Shown here: positions 15,889 to 22,132 of the stretch, piece after piece
How positions within the stretch are numbered: position 1 is the first letter of the stretch
Layout of the letters: every line of letters starts with the position of its first letter
Assembly: GCA_002316675.1 (NCBI GenBank)
Contig: DCDZ01000061.1
Coordinates: 4,857-26,988 of the forward strand
Direction: 5' to 3'
Source of the DNA: Tyzzerella sp. UBA1042
GTDB lineage: Bacteria > Bacillota > Clostridia > Lachnospirales > Anaerotignaceae
DNA: 22,132 nt
The notes under the pieces: model-generated
Database searches by the model: none
The model's input: only the letters and a program-made list of their open reading frames with translations
What the model was told of the DNA's origin: nothing
Made by a program: the position numbers and the translations under genes

Positions 15889-16389
15889 TTATAGGTTCGC
15901 TCCGCAGCATTTTTTATATTTTTTGCCGCTGCCGCAAGGGCAGGGATCGTTGCGTCCGATTTTTTCTCCCTTAATCACCGTACGGGAATTTTTCTGCTCC
16001 AGCATCATTTTTTTACGGGCTTCGCCATCAAAAATTCCCTCCCACTGAGCCAGAGAATACAGGTGCTCCGCTTTATACTCCACCATCTTTTTATACAGCT
16101 TTTCAAAATCAATCTGTAAAGAAAGCTTCGTATCCTCCGCCAGGCTTTCCATATCGTATTTTTCCGGCAAGGCTTCATTAATACCGTCTACAAAGGCAAC
16201 AATTTCTTCCGCCGTCATATGAAAACGTGTTGCAAGCTCCGCTACCGTTCCCTCTAAGGAAGTTACTTTCTCACCGATAATATATTCATACATATGCTGT
16301 TCCTTGGGTAAATAGCTATCCCAAATCGCATCCACACTTCTGCCTTCTTTGGAAAATGCCTTTTCCATCCAGCTTTCATATAAACTCAT
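15889..16389 (-). CDS. SEC-C motif protein
   Basis: 166 residues. The C-terminal sequence GRNDPCPCGSGKKYKKCCG (C150, C152, C161, C162) is a SEC-C zinc-binding motif like the tail of SecA, where it contacts SecB and ribosomes. The rest (about 1-135) is mostly helical and acidic, with EGTVAELATRFHMTAEEIV and WEGIFDGEARKKMM; I do not recognise it as an enzyme. AAGGAG lies 9 nt before the ATG. It is the first gene of the operon leading to the threonylcarbamoyl-AMP synthase, only 2 nt away. The partner of this SEC-C domain is not visible here. Confidence 0.85.
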   Translation of the reverse strand: MSLYESWMEKAFSKEGRSVDAIWDSYLPKEQHMYEYIIGEKVTSLEGTVAELATRFHMTAEEIVAFVDGINEALPEKYDMESLAEDTKLSLQIDFEKLYKKMVEYKAEHLYSLAQWEGIFDGEARKKMMLEQKNSRTVIKGEKIGRNDPCPCGSGKKYKKCCGANL

Positions 16390-16505
16390 TTCCTATCTCT
16401 CCTTTTATCTGAAACTGTTAAGAAATGGCAAACAAATAAACAAAGACAAAGCCCTCTGTACAACCGAAAGGTTTTATTTTGTTACACATTTCTCCACTCT
16501 TTGCA

Positions 16506-16534
16506 ATGATAATATAATTCTCTTCTGATTGCAA
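16506..16534 (-). promoter_or_regulatory. Promoter of the SEC-C to tagO operon
   Basis: On the minus strand TTGCAA (16529-16534) and TATCAT (16506-16511) are separated by 17 bp. Transcription would begin near 16499, about 110 nt before the SEC-C start codon. A 23-codon frame (16418-16489) lies in this leader. Of the 340-bp gap 16390-16729, the rest holds the downstream terminator of the UspA-like gene and about 140 nt with nothing recognised. Confidence 0.65.
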
Positions 16535-16563
16535 CAAAAAATCAAAATTACCTTTATAAACCG

Positions 16564-16590
16564 TAAAAAAAGGAGCCGGTTTCGGCTCCT
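16564..16590 (-). terminator. Rho-independent terminator after the UspA-like gene
   Basis: AGGAGCCG (16571-16578) and CGGCTCCT (16583-16590) form a perfect 8-bp stem with a 4-nt loop. On the minus strand a run of T residues follows. It lies about 140 nt beyond the stop codon at 16730, leaving a long 3' untranslated stretch. Confidence 0.8.
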
Positions 16591-16729
16591 CAGATACATA
16601 AACGAAAGTTCAAATAAACTCCTTTTGAAAAAGCAGCTACACAAAAGGATATGCCAAGGAAAGGTTTTTTCTCTGTGCTATCTCAAAAGCTTGCAGGGGC
16701 AATGCACCTTTTCGCTTGATTTTTGCAGT

Positions 16730-17155
16730 TTAAATAATCATTTGTTGGGGATGCACCTCGTCCCTTGCAACCACGTGCAGCCTGATCTCTTCGGGAATGA
16801 CGTCAATAATATGCTCCCACTCGCTAAATTTCCGCTCTGCTTTACTGAAGGGGCCCTCCCCTAAAATAACGCAGGTAATCTTTTCCTTCTTTAAAAATTT
16901 ACCGACAAAATCTGCCACATTGTTGTCGCACTGCACATGGATGCAAGCACCCAATCTGCTTCCGTAATCTATCAGCTCCTGAAGCCGTTTTAAGGTGTCG
17001 TTTCCGTCAAAAATACTATTTCCCTTCTGCACGTGCAAAATATGTAGCTCGCCGTCATTTGCCAGTGCCATGGAAAACCCGTAGTCAATTAATCTTAAGC
17101 CATTCTTTTGTGGGGTAACCAGTACCAATACCTTTTCTTTTTTTCCTGTTTTCAT
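16730..17155 (-). CDS. UspA-like universal stress domain protein
   Basis: 141 residues. The sequence KVLVLVTPQKNGLRLIDYGF (8-27) followed by GELHILHVQKG, a helical middle (LKRLQELIDYGSRLGACIHV) and a strand ITCVILGEGPFS fits the alpha/beta universal stress fold, closest in pattern to the Usp domain of KdpD sensors. The usual ATP-binding glycine motif (G-2X-G-9X-G) is not intact (LGEGPFSKAERKF), so nucleotide binding is doubtful. RBS AAAGGAGG lies 9 nt before the ATG. It is monocistronic: preceded by a gap of 105 nt after pyrG and followed by a terminator. Function is not known beyond the domain; no kdp genes are adjacent. Confidence 0.7.
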   Translation of the reverse strand: MKTGKKEKVLVLVTPQKNGLRLIDYGFSMALANDGELHILHVQKGNSIFDGNDTLKRLQELIDYGSRLGACIHVQCDNNVADFVGKFLKKEKITCVILGEGPFSKAERKFSEWEHIIDVIPEEIRLHVVARDEVHPQQMII

Positions 17156-17203
17156 ATTGGAATTCCTCCTTTAATAATAGAGTATTTCCCCTTTACATTT
17201 TTC

Positions 17204-17212
17204 ATTCTAACA
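17204..17212 (-). promoter_or_regulatory. Possible extended -10 promoter of the UspA-like gene
   Basis: On the minus strand TGTTAGAAT (17212-17204) resembles an extended -10 (5 of 6 to TATAAT). No good -35 is seen. It is about 50 nt upstream of the ATG. Confidence 0.3.
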
Positions 17213-17260
17213 GAAAAATCTTAGAAAACAGCTAGAAATTGTTTAAGACTTTCTTACAAT

Positions 17261-18859
17261 CTACCGCTTTGTTTTCAGAGCCTCTCCGATAAACTCCCGG
17301 AACAATGGATGGGGGCGGTTTGGCCTTGACTTAAATTCCGGATGGAACTGAACCCCCACAAACCAACGGTTGTCCTGGTTTTCTATCATTTCCACCAGCC
17401 TGCCGTCGGGAGACAGCCCTGTGATGGAAAGCCCTGCATTGGTCATATCCTCCCGATAGGCATTGTTAAATTCAAAGCGGTGGCGGTGTCTTTCCCAAAT
17501 CACCCTCTCGCCATAGGCCTTTCTTGCAAAAGAATCCTCTGCGATATGACATTCATAAGCACCCAAGCGCATGGTGCCCCCTAAATTTTTAATATCCTTC
17601 TGATCGGGCATCCAATGGATGACAGGGTATTCCGCTTTTTCAACCACCTCCGTGGAATCGGCGGTTTTCCAGCCCAAAACATTTCTGGCAAACTCGATGA
17701 CTGCACACTGCATCCCCAAGCAAATGCCAAAGAAGGGGATGTCCTGCTCCCTTGCGTAGCGGATTGCCTCCATTTTGCCCGCAAGGCCTCGGTTGCCAAA
17801 GCCTCCGGGAACCAAAATTCCTTGGGCAGTGCCTAAAATTTCGCGGGCATTCTCCGCCGTTAATGCTTCCGAATCCACCCAGTTGATTTTTACCCTTGCC
17901 TGATGATGAATACCGCCGTGGTGCAGGGCCTCCGCAACAGAAAGATAAGCATCCTGTAATTCCACATATTTACCCACCAACGCAATGGAAACCTCCTGCT
18001 TGGGGTTGCGCTCCTTCTCCAGCATCTCCATCCAATCGTCCAGCTGCATTTCCTTTTCTTCCATGGCAAGCTTTCGGCATACAATATGCCCCAAGCCTTC
18101 CTCCCGCAGCATCAACGGCAATTCATACAAGCTGTCCGCATCCAAATTTTCAATAATACAATCTTCCTCCACGTTGCAGAAAAGTGCCAGCTTTTCCTTC
18201 ATTTCCGTGCTGATGGCACGTTCCGTACGACAGACAATAATATCAGGCTGAATGCCGATGGAAAGCAGCTCCTTCACAGAATGCTGTGTAGGCTTTGTTT
18301 TCATTTCCTTCCCCTTGGATAAATAAGGAATCAATGTAACATGGATATACAGACAATTCTCCCGTCCCAATTCTCTGCCCACCTGACGAATGGCCTCCAA
18401 AAACGGGGTGCTTTCCATATCCCCCACAGTGCCGCCGATTTCCGTAATAACCACATCGGAACCTTCCCCTGCGGCATAAACCCGGCCTTTGATTTCATTG
18501 GTAATATGGGGAATCATCTGCACCGTTGCCCCTAAATATTCCCCTTTTCTTTCCTTTTGCAAAACAGACCAATAAATTTTACCTGTGGTTACGTTATTGG
18601 TCACTTTTAAGTTTTCATCAATAAATCTTTCATAATGGCCCAAGTCCAAATCCGTCTCTCCGCCGTCTTCGGTAACGAATACCTCCCCATGCTGATAGGG
18701 GCTCATTGTGCCGGGATCCACATTAATGTAAGGGTCAAATTTTTGAATTCTTACACTGTATCCCATGGATTTTAAAAGTCTGCCTAAGGATGCCGCCGTA
18801 ATGCCCTTGCCTAAACCCGAAACCACACCGCCTGTTACAAAAACATATTTTGTTTCCAT
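17261..18859 (-). CDS. pyrG: CTP synthase
   Basis: 532 residues, full length. It converts UTP to CTP using ATP and glutamine. The N-terminal synthase domain (about 1-265) has VTGGVVSGLGKGITAASLG and SPYQHGEVFVTEDGGETD. The C-terminal class I glutamine amidotransferase domain has GGFGNRG, the nucleophile motif FFGICLGMQCA and the His-Glu pair in QFHPEF. AGAAGGAG lies 6 nt before the ATG. The leader upstream (18860 to about 19100) shows no clear terminator hairpin with a T-run, so the G-addition attenuation known for B. subtilis pyrG is not supported. No clear terminator follows the stop. Confidence 0.98.
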   Translation of the reverse strand: METKYVFVTGGVVSGLGKGITAASLGRLLKSMGYSVRIQKFDPYINVDPGTMSPYQHGEVFVTEDGGETDLDLGHYERFIDENLKVTNNVTTGKIYWSVLQKERKGEYLGATVQMIPHITNEIKGRVYAAGEGSDVVITEIGGTVGDMESTPFLEAIRQVGRELGRENCLYIHVTLIPYLSKGKEMKTKPTQHSVKELLSIGIQPDIIVCRTERAISTEMKEKLALFCNVEEDCIIENLDADSLYELPLMLREEGLGHIVCRKLAMEEKEMQLDDWMEMLEKERNPKQEVSIALVGKYVELQDAYLSVAEALHHGGIHHQARVKINWVDSEALTAENAREILGTAQGILVPGGFGNRGLAGKMEAIRYAREQDIPFFGICLGMQCAVIEFARNVLGWKTADSTEVVEKAEYPVIHWMPDQKDIKNLGGTMRLGAYECHIAEDSFARKAYGERVIWERHRHRFEFNNAYREDMTNAGLSITGLSPDGRLVEMIENQDNRWFVGVQFHPEFKSRPNRPHPLFREFIGEALKTKR

Positions 18860-19105
18860 TGTCTCTCTCCTTCTTTTGTATCAACCCTGTACAACAGCTT
18901 TATTTCTATTTTTAATACCAAAACGCCTTATAAAATAAATATCAAACCCACTTTGTCATGGGGCTGCCTCACACAAATGCAATAAAACCAAGCCTACCCC
19001 TTATCTTATCCAATCCTTCCCGGTTCAAACGAAAAAACCATAACAAATCCATGCCTTTAGGCGGTTTTTGAGCCTGCAAAGTAAAGGGGGCTGCCCAAAT
19101 TTTTC
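18860..19105. other. Non-coding stretch upstream of pyrG
   Basis: No gene is seen. On the minus strand ATGACA followed after 18 bp by TTTTAT (near 18926-18955) is a weak promoter candidate for pyrG, and TGGTATTAA nearer the gene is another. GGGGCTGCC occurs twice (18960-18968 and 19088-19096). Neither is strong enough for a separate call. Confidence 0.4.
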
Positions 19106-19153
19106 AACAAAAAGAGAGACTGCAAGCCCGGTTTTATCCCTCCCTGCAGTCTC
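19106..19153 (-). terminator. Rho-independent terminator of the lipoprotein operon
   Basis: GAGACTGCA (19116-19124) and TGCAGTCTC (19145-19153) form a perfect 9-bp stem with a 20-nt loop. On the minus strand TCTTTTTGTTG follows. It begins about 16 nt after the stop codon of 19169-19603. Confidence 0.8.
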
Positions 19154-19168
19154 CATTGACTCCAAAAA

Positions 19169-19603
19169 CTATTCTGTTGCGCCGCCTTGTTCCCCTTCGG
19201 CGTCCTCGCCGGACTCCACCTGAAACACCGGCACTCCGTCTTCATAGGAAAAAACCGCAGTTGTATTGTCCTCTAAAACAATGCCTTGCCATATTTCCTC
19301 TGTTCCGTTCAAAAATTTCATTTCTACCTGCCAGCCATCCTCTGCCTCTGGCAATACACCGCTGAAAGATACGGGCATTTCATAATTTTGCTTCCATGCC
19401 TCTTCCTTGAGAAGATTTTCGGACCACTCGTCCTCATCGGAGGGACGTATTCTGACAATCCCTACATCCGCACCCGTTTGGTTCACAAAATCAATGGTCA
19501 TATTCTCCCCTGTATCGGAAGCAACCTCCCCTGTTTCAACGCAGGCCGTCAGCCCCATTGCCATAGCAAGCATCATTGCCCCAAGCCGCAACTTCTTTTT
19601 CAT
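19169..19603 (-). CDS. Small lipoprotein of unknown function
   Basis: 144 residues. The N-terminus MKKKLRLGAMMLAMAMGL then TAC is a lipoprotein signal with lipobox LTAC (Cys21), so the mature protein is probably anchored to the outer face of the membrane. A beta-rich domain follows (about 35-125): MTIDFVNQTGADVGIVRIRP, EDEWSENLL, MPVSFSGVLPEAEDGWQVEM. The N-x-TG-x-D-x-x-x-x-x-x-x-P...W-x-x-N-L-L pattern resembles a beta-sandwich seen in many secreted proteins of anaerobes, but I cannot name it with confidence. The tail is acidic (ESGEDAEGEQ). AAGGAG stands before the ATG. It is 24 nt downstream of the isomerase lipoprotein, so both are likely co-expressed. Confidence 0.75.
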   Translation of the reverse strand: MKKKLRLGAMMLAMAMGLTACVETGEVASDTGENMTIDFVNQTGADVGIVRIRPSDEDEWSENLLKEEAWKQNYEMPVSFSGVLPEAEDGWQVEMKFLNGTEEIWQGIVLEDNTTAVFSYEDGVPVFQVESGEDAEGEQGGATE

Positions 19604-19627
19604 CGCTTCTACTCCTTGCCATATTGC

Positions 19628-20407
19628 CTAGTTACCTTGTGACTCATACTTTGTTATTTCTACTTTTTCTATTACAACATCCTCCAGAGGCTTGCTGCTT
19701 TCAGCCTCTACCTCCACTGCGGCAATTTTATCCACCACGTCCATACCCTCAAACACCTGCCCGAATATGGTATAAGGCGCACCGAAAAGATATTCAAGCT
19801 CAATGCTTCCACCTTCCTTGGTATAGTGCTCCAAAACAGCATCGGGGAACAGTTGCTTTAAGTTGTAAAATTCCTCACCGATGGTAATGCCAAATTCCTC
19901 ATCACCGTCTCTGGCTTCCCGAATGGTTTGAATGCCTTCTTCCGTCACGTCCTTATTCTGCACAATAAAGAACTGGCTTCCGTTGGTGTTTGCACCTTTG
20001 TTTGCCATGGCCAAAGCCCCCCGATAAAAGTGAAGCTTAGGAGAAATTTCATCCTCAAAGGCTTCTCCGAAGGCACTTTCGCCGCCGGTACCTGTGCCTG
20101 TAGGGTCACCGCCTTGAATCATAAAGCCGTCAATGACACGATGGAAGATAATTCCATCATAATAGCCCTCTGCCGCCAATGTTTTAAAATTTTCCACAGC
20201 CTTGGGTGCCTCTTCTGGGTAAAATTGCAATTTAATCACACCCTCCGATGTGGTAACCACTGCAATTTCATCCCCACTTTTTGGCATCTCTGCCTGTAAA
20301 ATCGTATCTGTTTTTTCGGAAGTATTTCCGCTTTCTTCTTTTGTGGAGCAGCCTGCTGCAAAAAGCATCAATGCCGCCGCAAAAACCAACGCAGCATATT
20401 TCTTCAT
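19628..20407 (-). CDS. Cyclophilin-type peptidyl-prolyl isomerase lipoprotein
   Basis: 259 residues. It begins with a signal peptide and lipobox (LFAAGC, Cys20), then a Ser/Thr/Glu-rich linker, so the enzyme should sit outside the membrane and help fold exported proteins. The cyclophilin domain starts near residue 47: FHRVIDGFMIQGGDPTGTG carries the Arg, Phe and Gln matching R55, F60 and Q63 of human cyclophilin A, and GSQFFIVQNK carries F113. An insert of about 50 residues (DVTEEGIQTIREARDGDEEF onward) precedes APYTIFGQVFEGMDVVDKI. Here Tyr stands where most family members have His (H126 in cyclophilin A). RBS AAGGAGG lies 7 nt before the ATG. Confidence 0.93.
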   Translation of the reverse strand: MKKYAALVFAAALMLFAAGCSTKEESGNTSEKTDTILQAEMPKSGDEIAVVTTSEGVIKLQFYPEEAPKAVENFKTLAAEGYYDGIIFHRVIDGFMIQGGDPTGTGTGGESAFGEAFEDEISPKLHFYRGALAMANKGANTNGSQFFIVQNKDVTEEGIQTIREARDGDEEFGITIGEEFYNLKQLFPDAVLEHYTKEGGSIELEYLFGAPYTIFGQVFEGMDVVDKIAAVEVEAESSKPLEDVVIEKVEITKYESQGN

Positions 20408-20465
20408 GGCGTAGCCTCCTTAAAAAATCTGCTTTTGTAATTTCTATTTCCAATCACATTTTAGC

Positions 20466-20494
20466 ATTTTATAGTTTTTCTTGACACGTGTCAA
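20466..20494 (-). promoter_or_regulatory. Promoter of the isomerase-lipoprotein operon
   Basis: On the minus strand an exact TTGACA (20494-20489) is followed after 17 bp by TAAAAT (20471-20466, 5 of 6). Transcription would start near 20459, about 50 nt before the ATG. Confidence 0.75.
20481..20494. promoter_or_regulatory. Perfect 14-bp palindrome over the -35 (candidate operator)
   Basis: TTGACACGTGTCAA reads the same on both strands and contains the -35 hexamer of the isomerase promoter, so a dimer bound here would block RNA polymerase. The site does not match an operator family I can name (Rex, PerR, CcpA, LexA and CodY consensus sites differ). Confidence 0.4.
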
Positions 20495-20515
20495 TTTATT
20501 TTTCTTAATTCTTTA

Positions 20516-21574
20516 TTAAAACTTGCGAATTTGGGATAAAACACCCCTTGTACCGTCGGAGAAACCGCTTTTCTCCATTTTTTCTATATATTTGTTCTTG
20601 TTTTTATACAAAGTGATGATATTCTCCATCAGCGTTTCCGGTGTCATTTCCTCCTCCGGTAAAACTCTGGCAAAGCCCTGCTTAGCAAAAGAAGCCGCAT
20701 TTAAAATTTGATCCCCACGGCTGGCATTTTTAGAAAGGGGTATGAGTAAATGGGGTTTTTTCAATGCCAAAAACTCGCAGATAGAATTGCTTCCCGCCCG
20801 GGAGACAATTAGATCTGCGGCGGCAAATAAATGGGCCAGCTCCGCGGATACATATTCAAACTGCCGATACCCTTTTTGTCCCACCAACTCTTTTGCCACG
20901 TTCCCTTTTCCGCAAAGATGAATGGTATCAAACTTCTGCAAAAGCTTAGGCAGCTCTCCCCGCAAGCATTGGTTCAGCTTCACCGCCCCCAAGGATCCAC
21001 CCATCATTAAAAGCACAGGCTTTGCCCCGTCAAAACCGCATAATTGCAGGCCTTTTTCCCGGTTCCCCTCGAACAGTTCCCTGCGAATGGGCGAGCCTGT
21101 GTGCACACCTCTTTTTTTTGAAATATGCCCCAGTGTTTCGGGAAAAGTGGTGCAGATCACCTTGGCAAAGGGCATGGCAATTTTATTTGCCAGCCCGGGG
21201 GTAATATCCGACTCATGGATAATGACAGGAATTCCCATGGACCTTGCCGCCAGAACCACAGGAACTGCCACAAAGCCGCCCTTGGAAAACACCAAATCCG
21301 GCTTCAACGCCTTCAGCCTTTTTTTTGCCTCGGCAACGCCTTGCACCACCCGAAGCATATCACTGAAATTCTCCTTTGAAAAATAACGGCGCAGCTTTCC
21401 CGTCGCAATGGCGTAATAAGGGATTCCCGCCGCCCCAATTAAGCTGCGTTCAATGCCTTTTTCCGAGCCGATATAAACAACCTCCCAGCCCTCCTGTTTC
21501 AAAAACGGAAGGAGCGCTAAATTGGGGGTCACGTGCCCTGCCGTTCCTCCGCCGGTTAATACGATTTTTTTCAT
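20516..21574 (-). CDS. murG: UDP-GlcNAc:lipid I GlcNAc-transferase
   Basis: 352 residues. It adds GlcNAc to lipid I to make lipid II, on the cytoplasmic face of the membrane. Seen: the N-terminal TGGGTAGHVTPNLAL (7-21), SKGGFVAVPVVLAA, IIHESDITPGLANKI, HTGSPIRRELFEG, LLMMGGSLGAVKLN, and the UDP-GlcNAc site SRAGSNSICEFLALKKP near residue 260. GAGGTGG lies 7 nt before the ATG. It stands alone: neighbours are an isomerase lipoprotein gene and, divergently, a repeat protein, not the mur/fts cluster. A second murG within such a cluster elsewhere is possible and cannot be excluded. Confidence 0.94.
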   Translation of the reverse strand: MKKIVLTGGGTAGHVTPNLALLPFLKQEGWEVVYIGSEKGIERSLIGAAGIPYYAIATGKLRRYFSKENFSDMLRVVQGVAEAKKRLKALKPDLVFSKGGFVAVPVVLAARSMGIPVIIHESDITPGLANKIAMPFAKVICTTFPETLGHISKKRGVHTGSPIRRELFEGNREKGLQLCGFDGAKPVLLMMGGSLGAVKLNQCLRGELPKLLQKFDTIHLCGKGNVAKELVGQKGYRQFEYVSAELAHLFAAADLIVSRAGSNSICEFLALKKPHLLIPLSKNASRGDQILNAASFAKQGFARVLPEEEMTPETLMENIITLYKNKNKYIEKMEKSGFSDGTRGVLSQIRKF

Positions 21575-21791
21575 GGCCTTCCCACCTCTATTTTTACTGA
21601 AATAAATGGATAAACAATATACCCTTTCACCGAAAAATGGTTTTTGTATAACAAGCTTAAAGTTCCGTGTAAGTATAGCTTATCAGAAATCTCTTCGGGT
21701 ATCCATATTTATTTTATGCTCATTCAGGCAAGAAAACAAACTATTTCGCATAAGATGATAGAAATTAGAAAATAGAGAAGGAGCCTGACCA
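21575..21791. other. Divergent intergenic region between murG and the repeat gene
   Basis: 217 bp must hold promoters for both directions. No pair matches the sigma-A consensus well. On the minus strand TATATT (21617-21622) and on the plus strand TATAGC (21674-21679) are weak -10 candidates. AGAAGGAG (21776-21783) is the ribosome binding site of the plus-strand gene. Confidence 0.35.
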
Positions 21792-22132
21792 ATGTATCCA
21801 TATAATAAAAATACAAGAACCTATCAGACTGATCTGGAAATGAAAGAAAGAATGAATGGTGGTCCAAACGGTACCATTAATAGATTTCAAAACGGTACAA
21901 TTAACGATCCCGTCAATGGCACACCAAACGGTACCATTAACGGCGTTCCCAATGGCACCACGAACGGCGTTCCCAACGGCACCATCAACGGCGTTCCCAA
22001 TGGCACCACGAATGGCGTTCCCAACGGCACCATCAACGGCGTTCCCAATGGCACCATCAACGGCGTTCCCAATGGCACCATCAACGGCGTTCCCAACGGC
22101 ACCACGAACGGCGTTCCCAATGGCACCACGAA
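21792..22132 (+). CDS. Asn-Gly-x-x repeat protein, N-terminal part (cut by window edge)
   Basis: The only plus-strand gene. ATG at 21792 has AGAAGGAG 8 nt upstream, and the frame stays open for 113 codons to the right edge. A 21-residue head (MYPYNKNTRTYQTDLEMKER) has no signal peptide and is rich in Tyr, Asn and Thr. From residue 22 the chain follows a four-residue period starting with Asn, first irregular (NGGP, NGTI, NRFQ, NGTI, NDPV, NGTP), then from residue 50 exactly regular as NGVP-NGTI or NGVP-NGTT. The head uses A/T-ending codons, the regular repeats mostly C-ending ones. I know no family for it; a surface, spore-coat or structural protein is a guess. Length and C-terminus are unknown. 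Confidence 0.75.
   Translation, partial: MYPYNKNTRTYQTDLEMKERMNGGPNGTINRFQNGTINDPVNGTPNGTINGVPNGTTNGVPNGTINGVPNGTTNGVPNGTINGVPNGTINGVPNGTINGVPNGTTNGVPNGTT
21939..22130 (+). repeat. Eight tandem 24-bp coding repeats (octapeptide NGVPNGT[I/T])
   Basis: Eight consecutive 24-bp units run to the window edge and clearly continue. Each codes NGVPNGT followed by Ile (ATC) or Thr (ACG), in the order T, I, T, I, I, I, T, T. Units differ almost only at silent Asn positions (AAT/AAC) and at the last codon. Half-units of 12 bp are diverged copies of an NGxx module. Confidence 0.95.

Noticed and set aside
15222..15974. 250-codon plus-strand open frame
   Set aside because: It is antisense to the threonylcarbamoyl-AMP synthase and SEC-C genes and is explained by their codon bias.
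16591..16729. Small gene between the UspA-like gene and its terminator
   Set aside because: The only frame with a binding site (AAAGGAG then TTG) is six codons long.
18860..19105. CTP-dependent attenuator in the pyrG leader
   Set aside because: No hairpin followed by T residues was found close upstream of pyrG, and the transcription start is not clear.
21887..22129. Minus-strand open frame with repeats of VPLGTP
   Set aside because: It is the antisense shadow of the tandem repeats; the plus frame has a proper start, binding site and non-repeat head.
21939..22132. CRISPR-like array
   Set aside because: The 24-bp units are directly adjacent with no spacers and stay in one reading frame.

Overview
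The window reads as the chromosome of a low-to-medium GC Clostridia-type Firmicute, probably an anaerobe near Lachnospirales. This is inferred from gene content: a giant acyl-CoA dehydratase activase fusion, DnaD/DnaI primosome genes, RicT, DarA, and lipobox proteins. Strong Shine-Dalgarno sites, with several TTG or GTG starts, fit as well. No rRNA, tRNA, insertion sequence, CRISPR array or prophage was seen. Almost everything is on the minus strand; the only plus-strand gene is the repeat protein at the right edge.

Layout from right to left, the direction of transcription. A stand-alone murG (20516-21574) is divergent from an unusual plus-strand gene (21792 to the edge) encoding Asn-Gly-x-x repeats. 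A lipoprotein pair follows (cyclophilin-type isomerase, then a small lipoprotein), with a consensus promoter whose -35 lies in a perfect 14-bp palindrome. Next come pyrG and a UspA-like gene. The operon SEC-C protein - threonylcarbamoyl-AMP synthase - rpiB - upp - WecA/TagO-like transferase starts at a good promoter and ends at a hairpin terminator. dnaD-dnaI form a replication pair with their own promoter and terminator. Then comes the conserved tmk-darA-holB-ricT-trmN6-rsmI cluster, with tight overlaps, ending in a small membrane protein. Last are the 1441-residue activase, with a long, possibly structured leader, and the 5' part of a PAS-domain gene cut by the left edge.

Most of the window is housekeeping: replication (dnaD, dnaI, holB), nucleotide supply (tmk, upp, rpiB, pyrG), RNA modification (trmN6, rsmI, YwlC/Sua5), cell envelope (tagO-like, murG) and c-di-AMP sensing (darA). 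The least ordinary parts are the NGxx repeat protein, the possible alternative pairings in the activase leader, and two operator-like palindromes. No clearly new multi-gene system is visible; the repeat gene is incomplete here and is the best lead.
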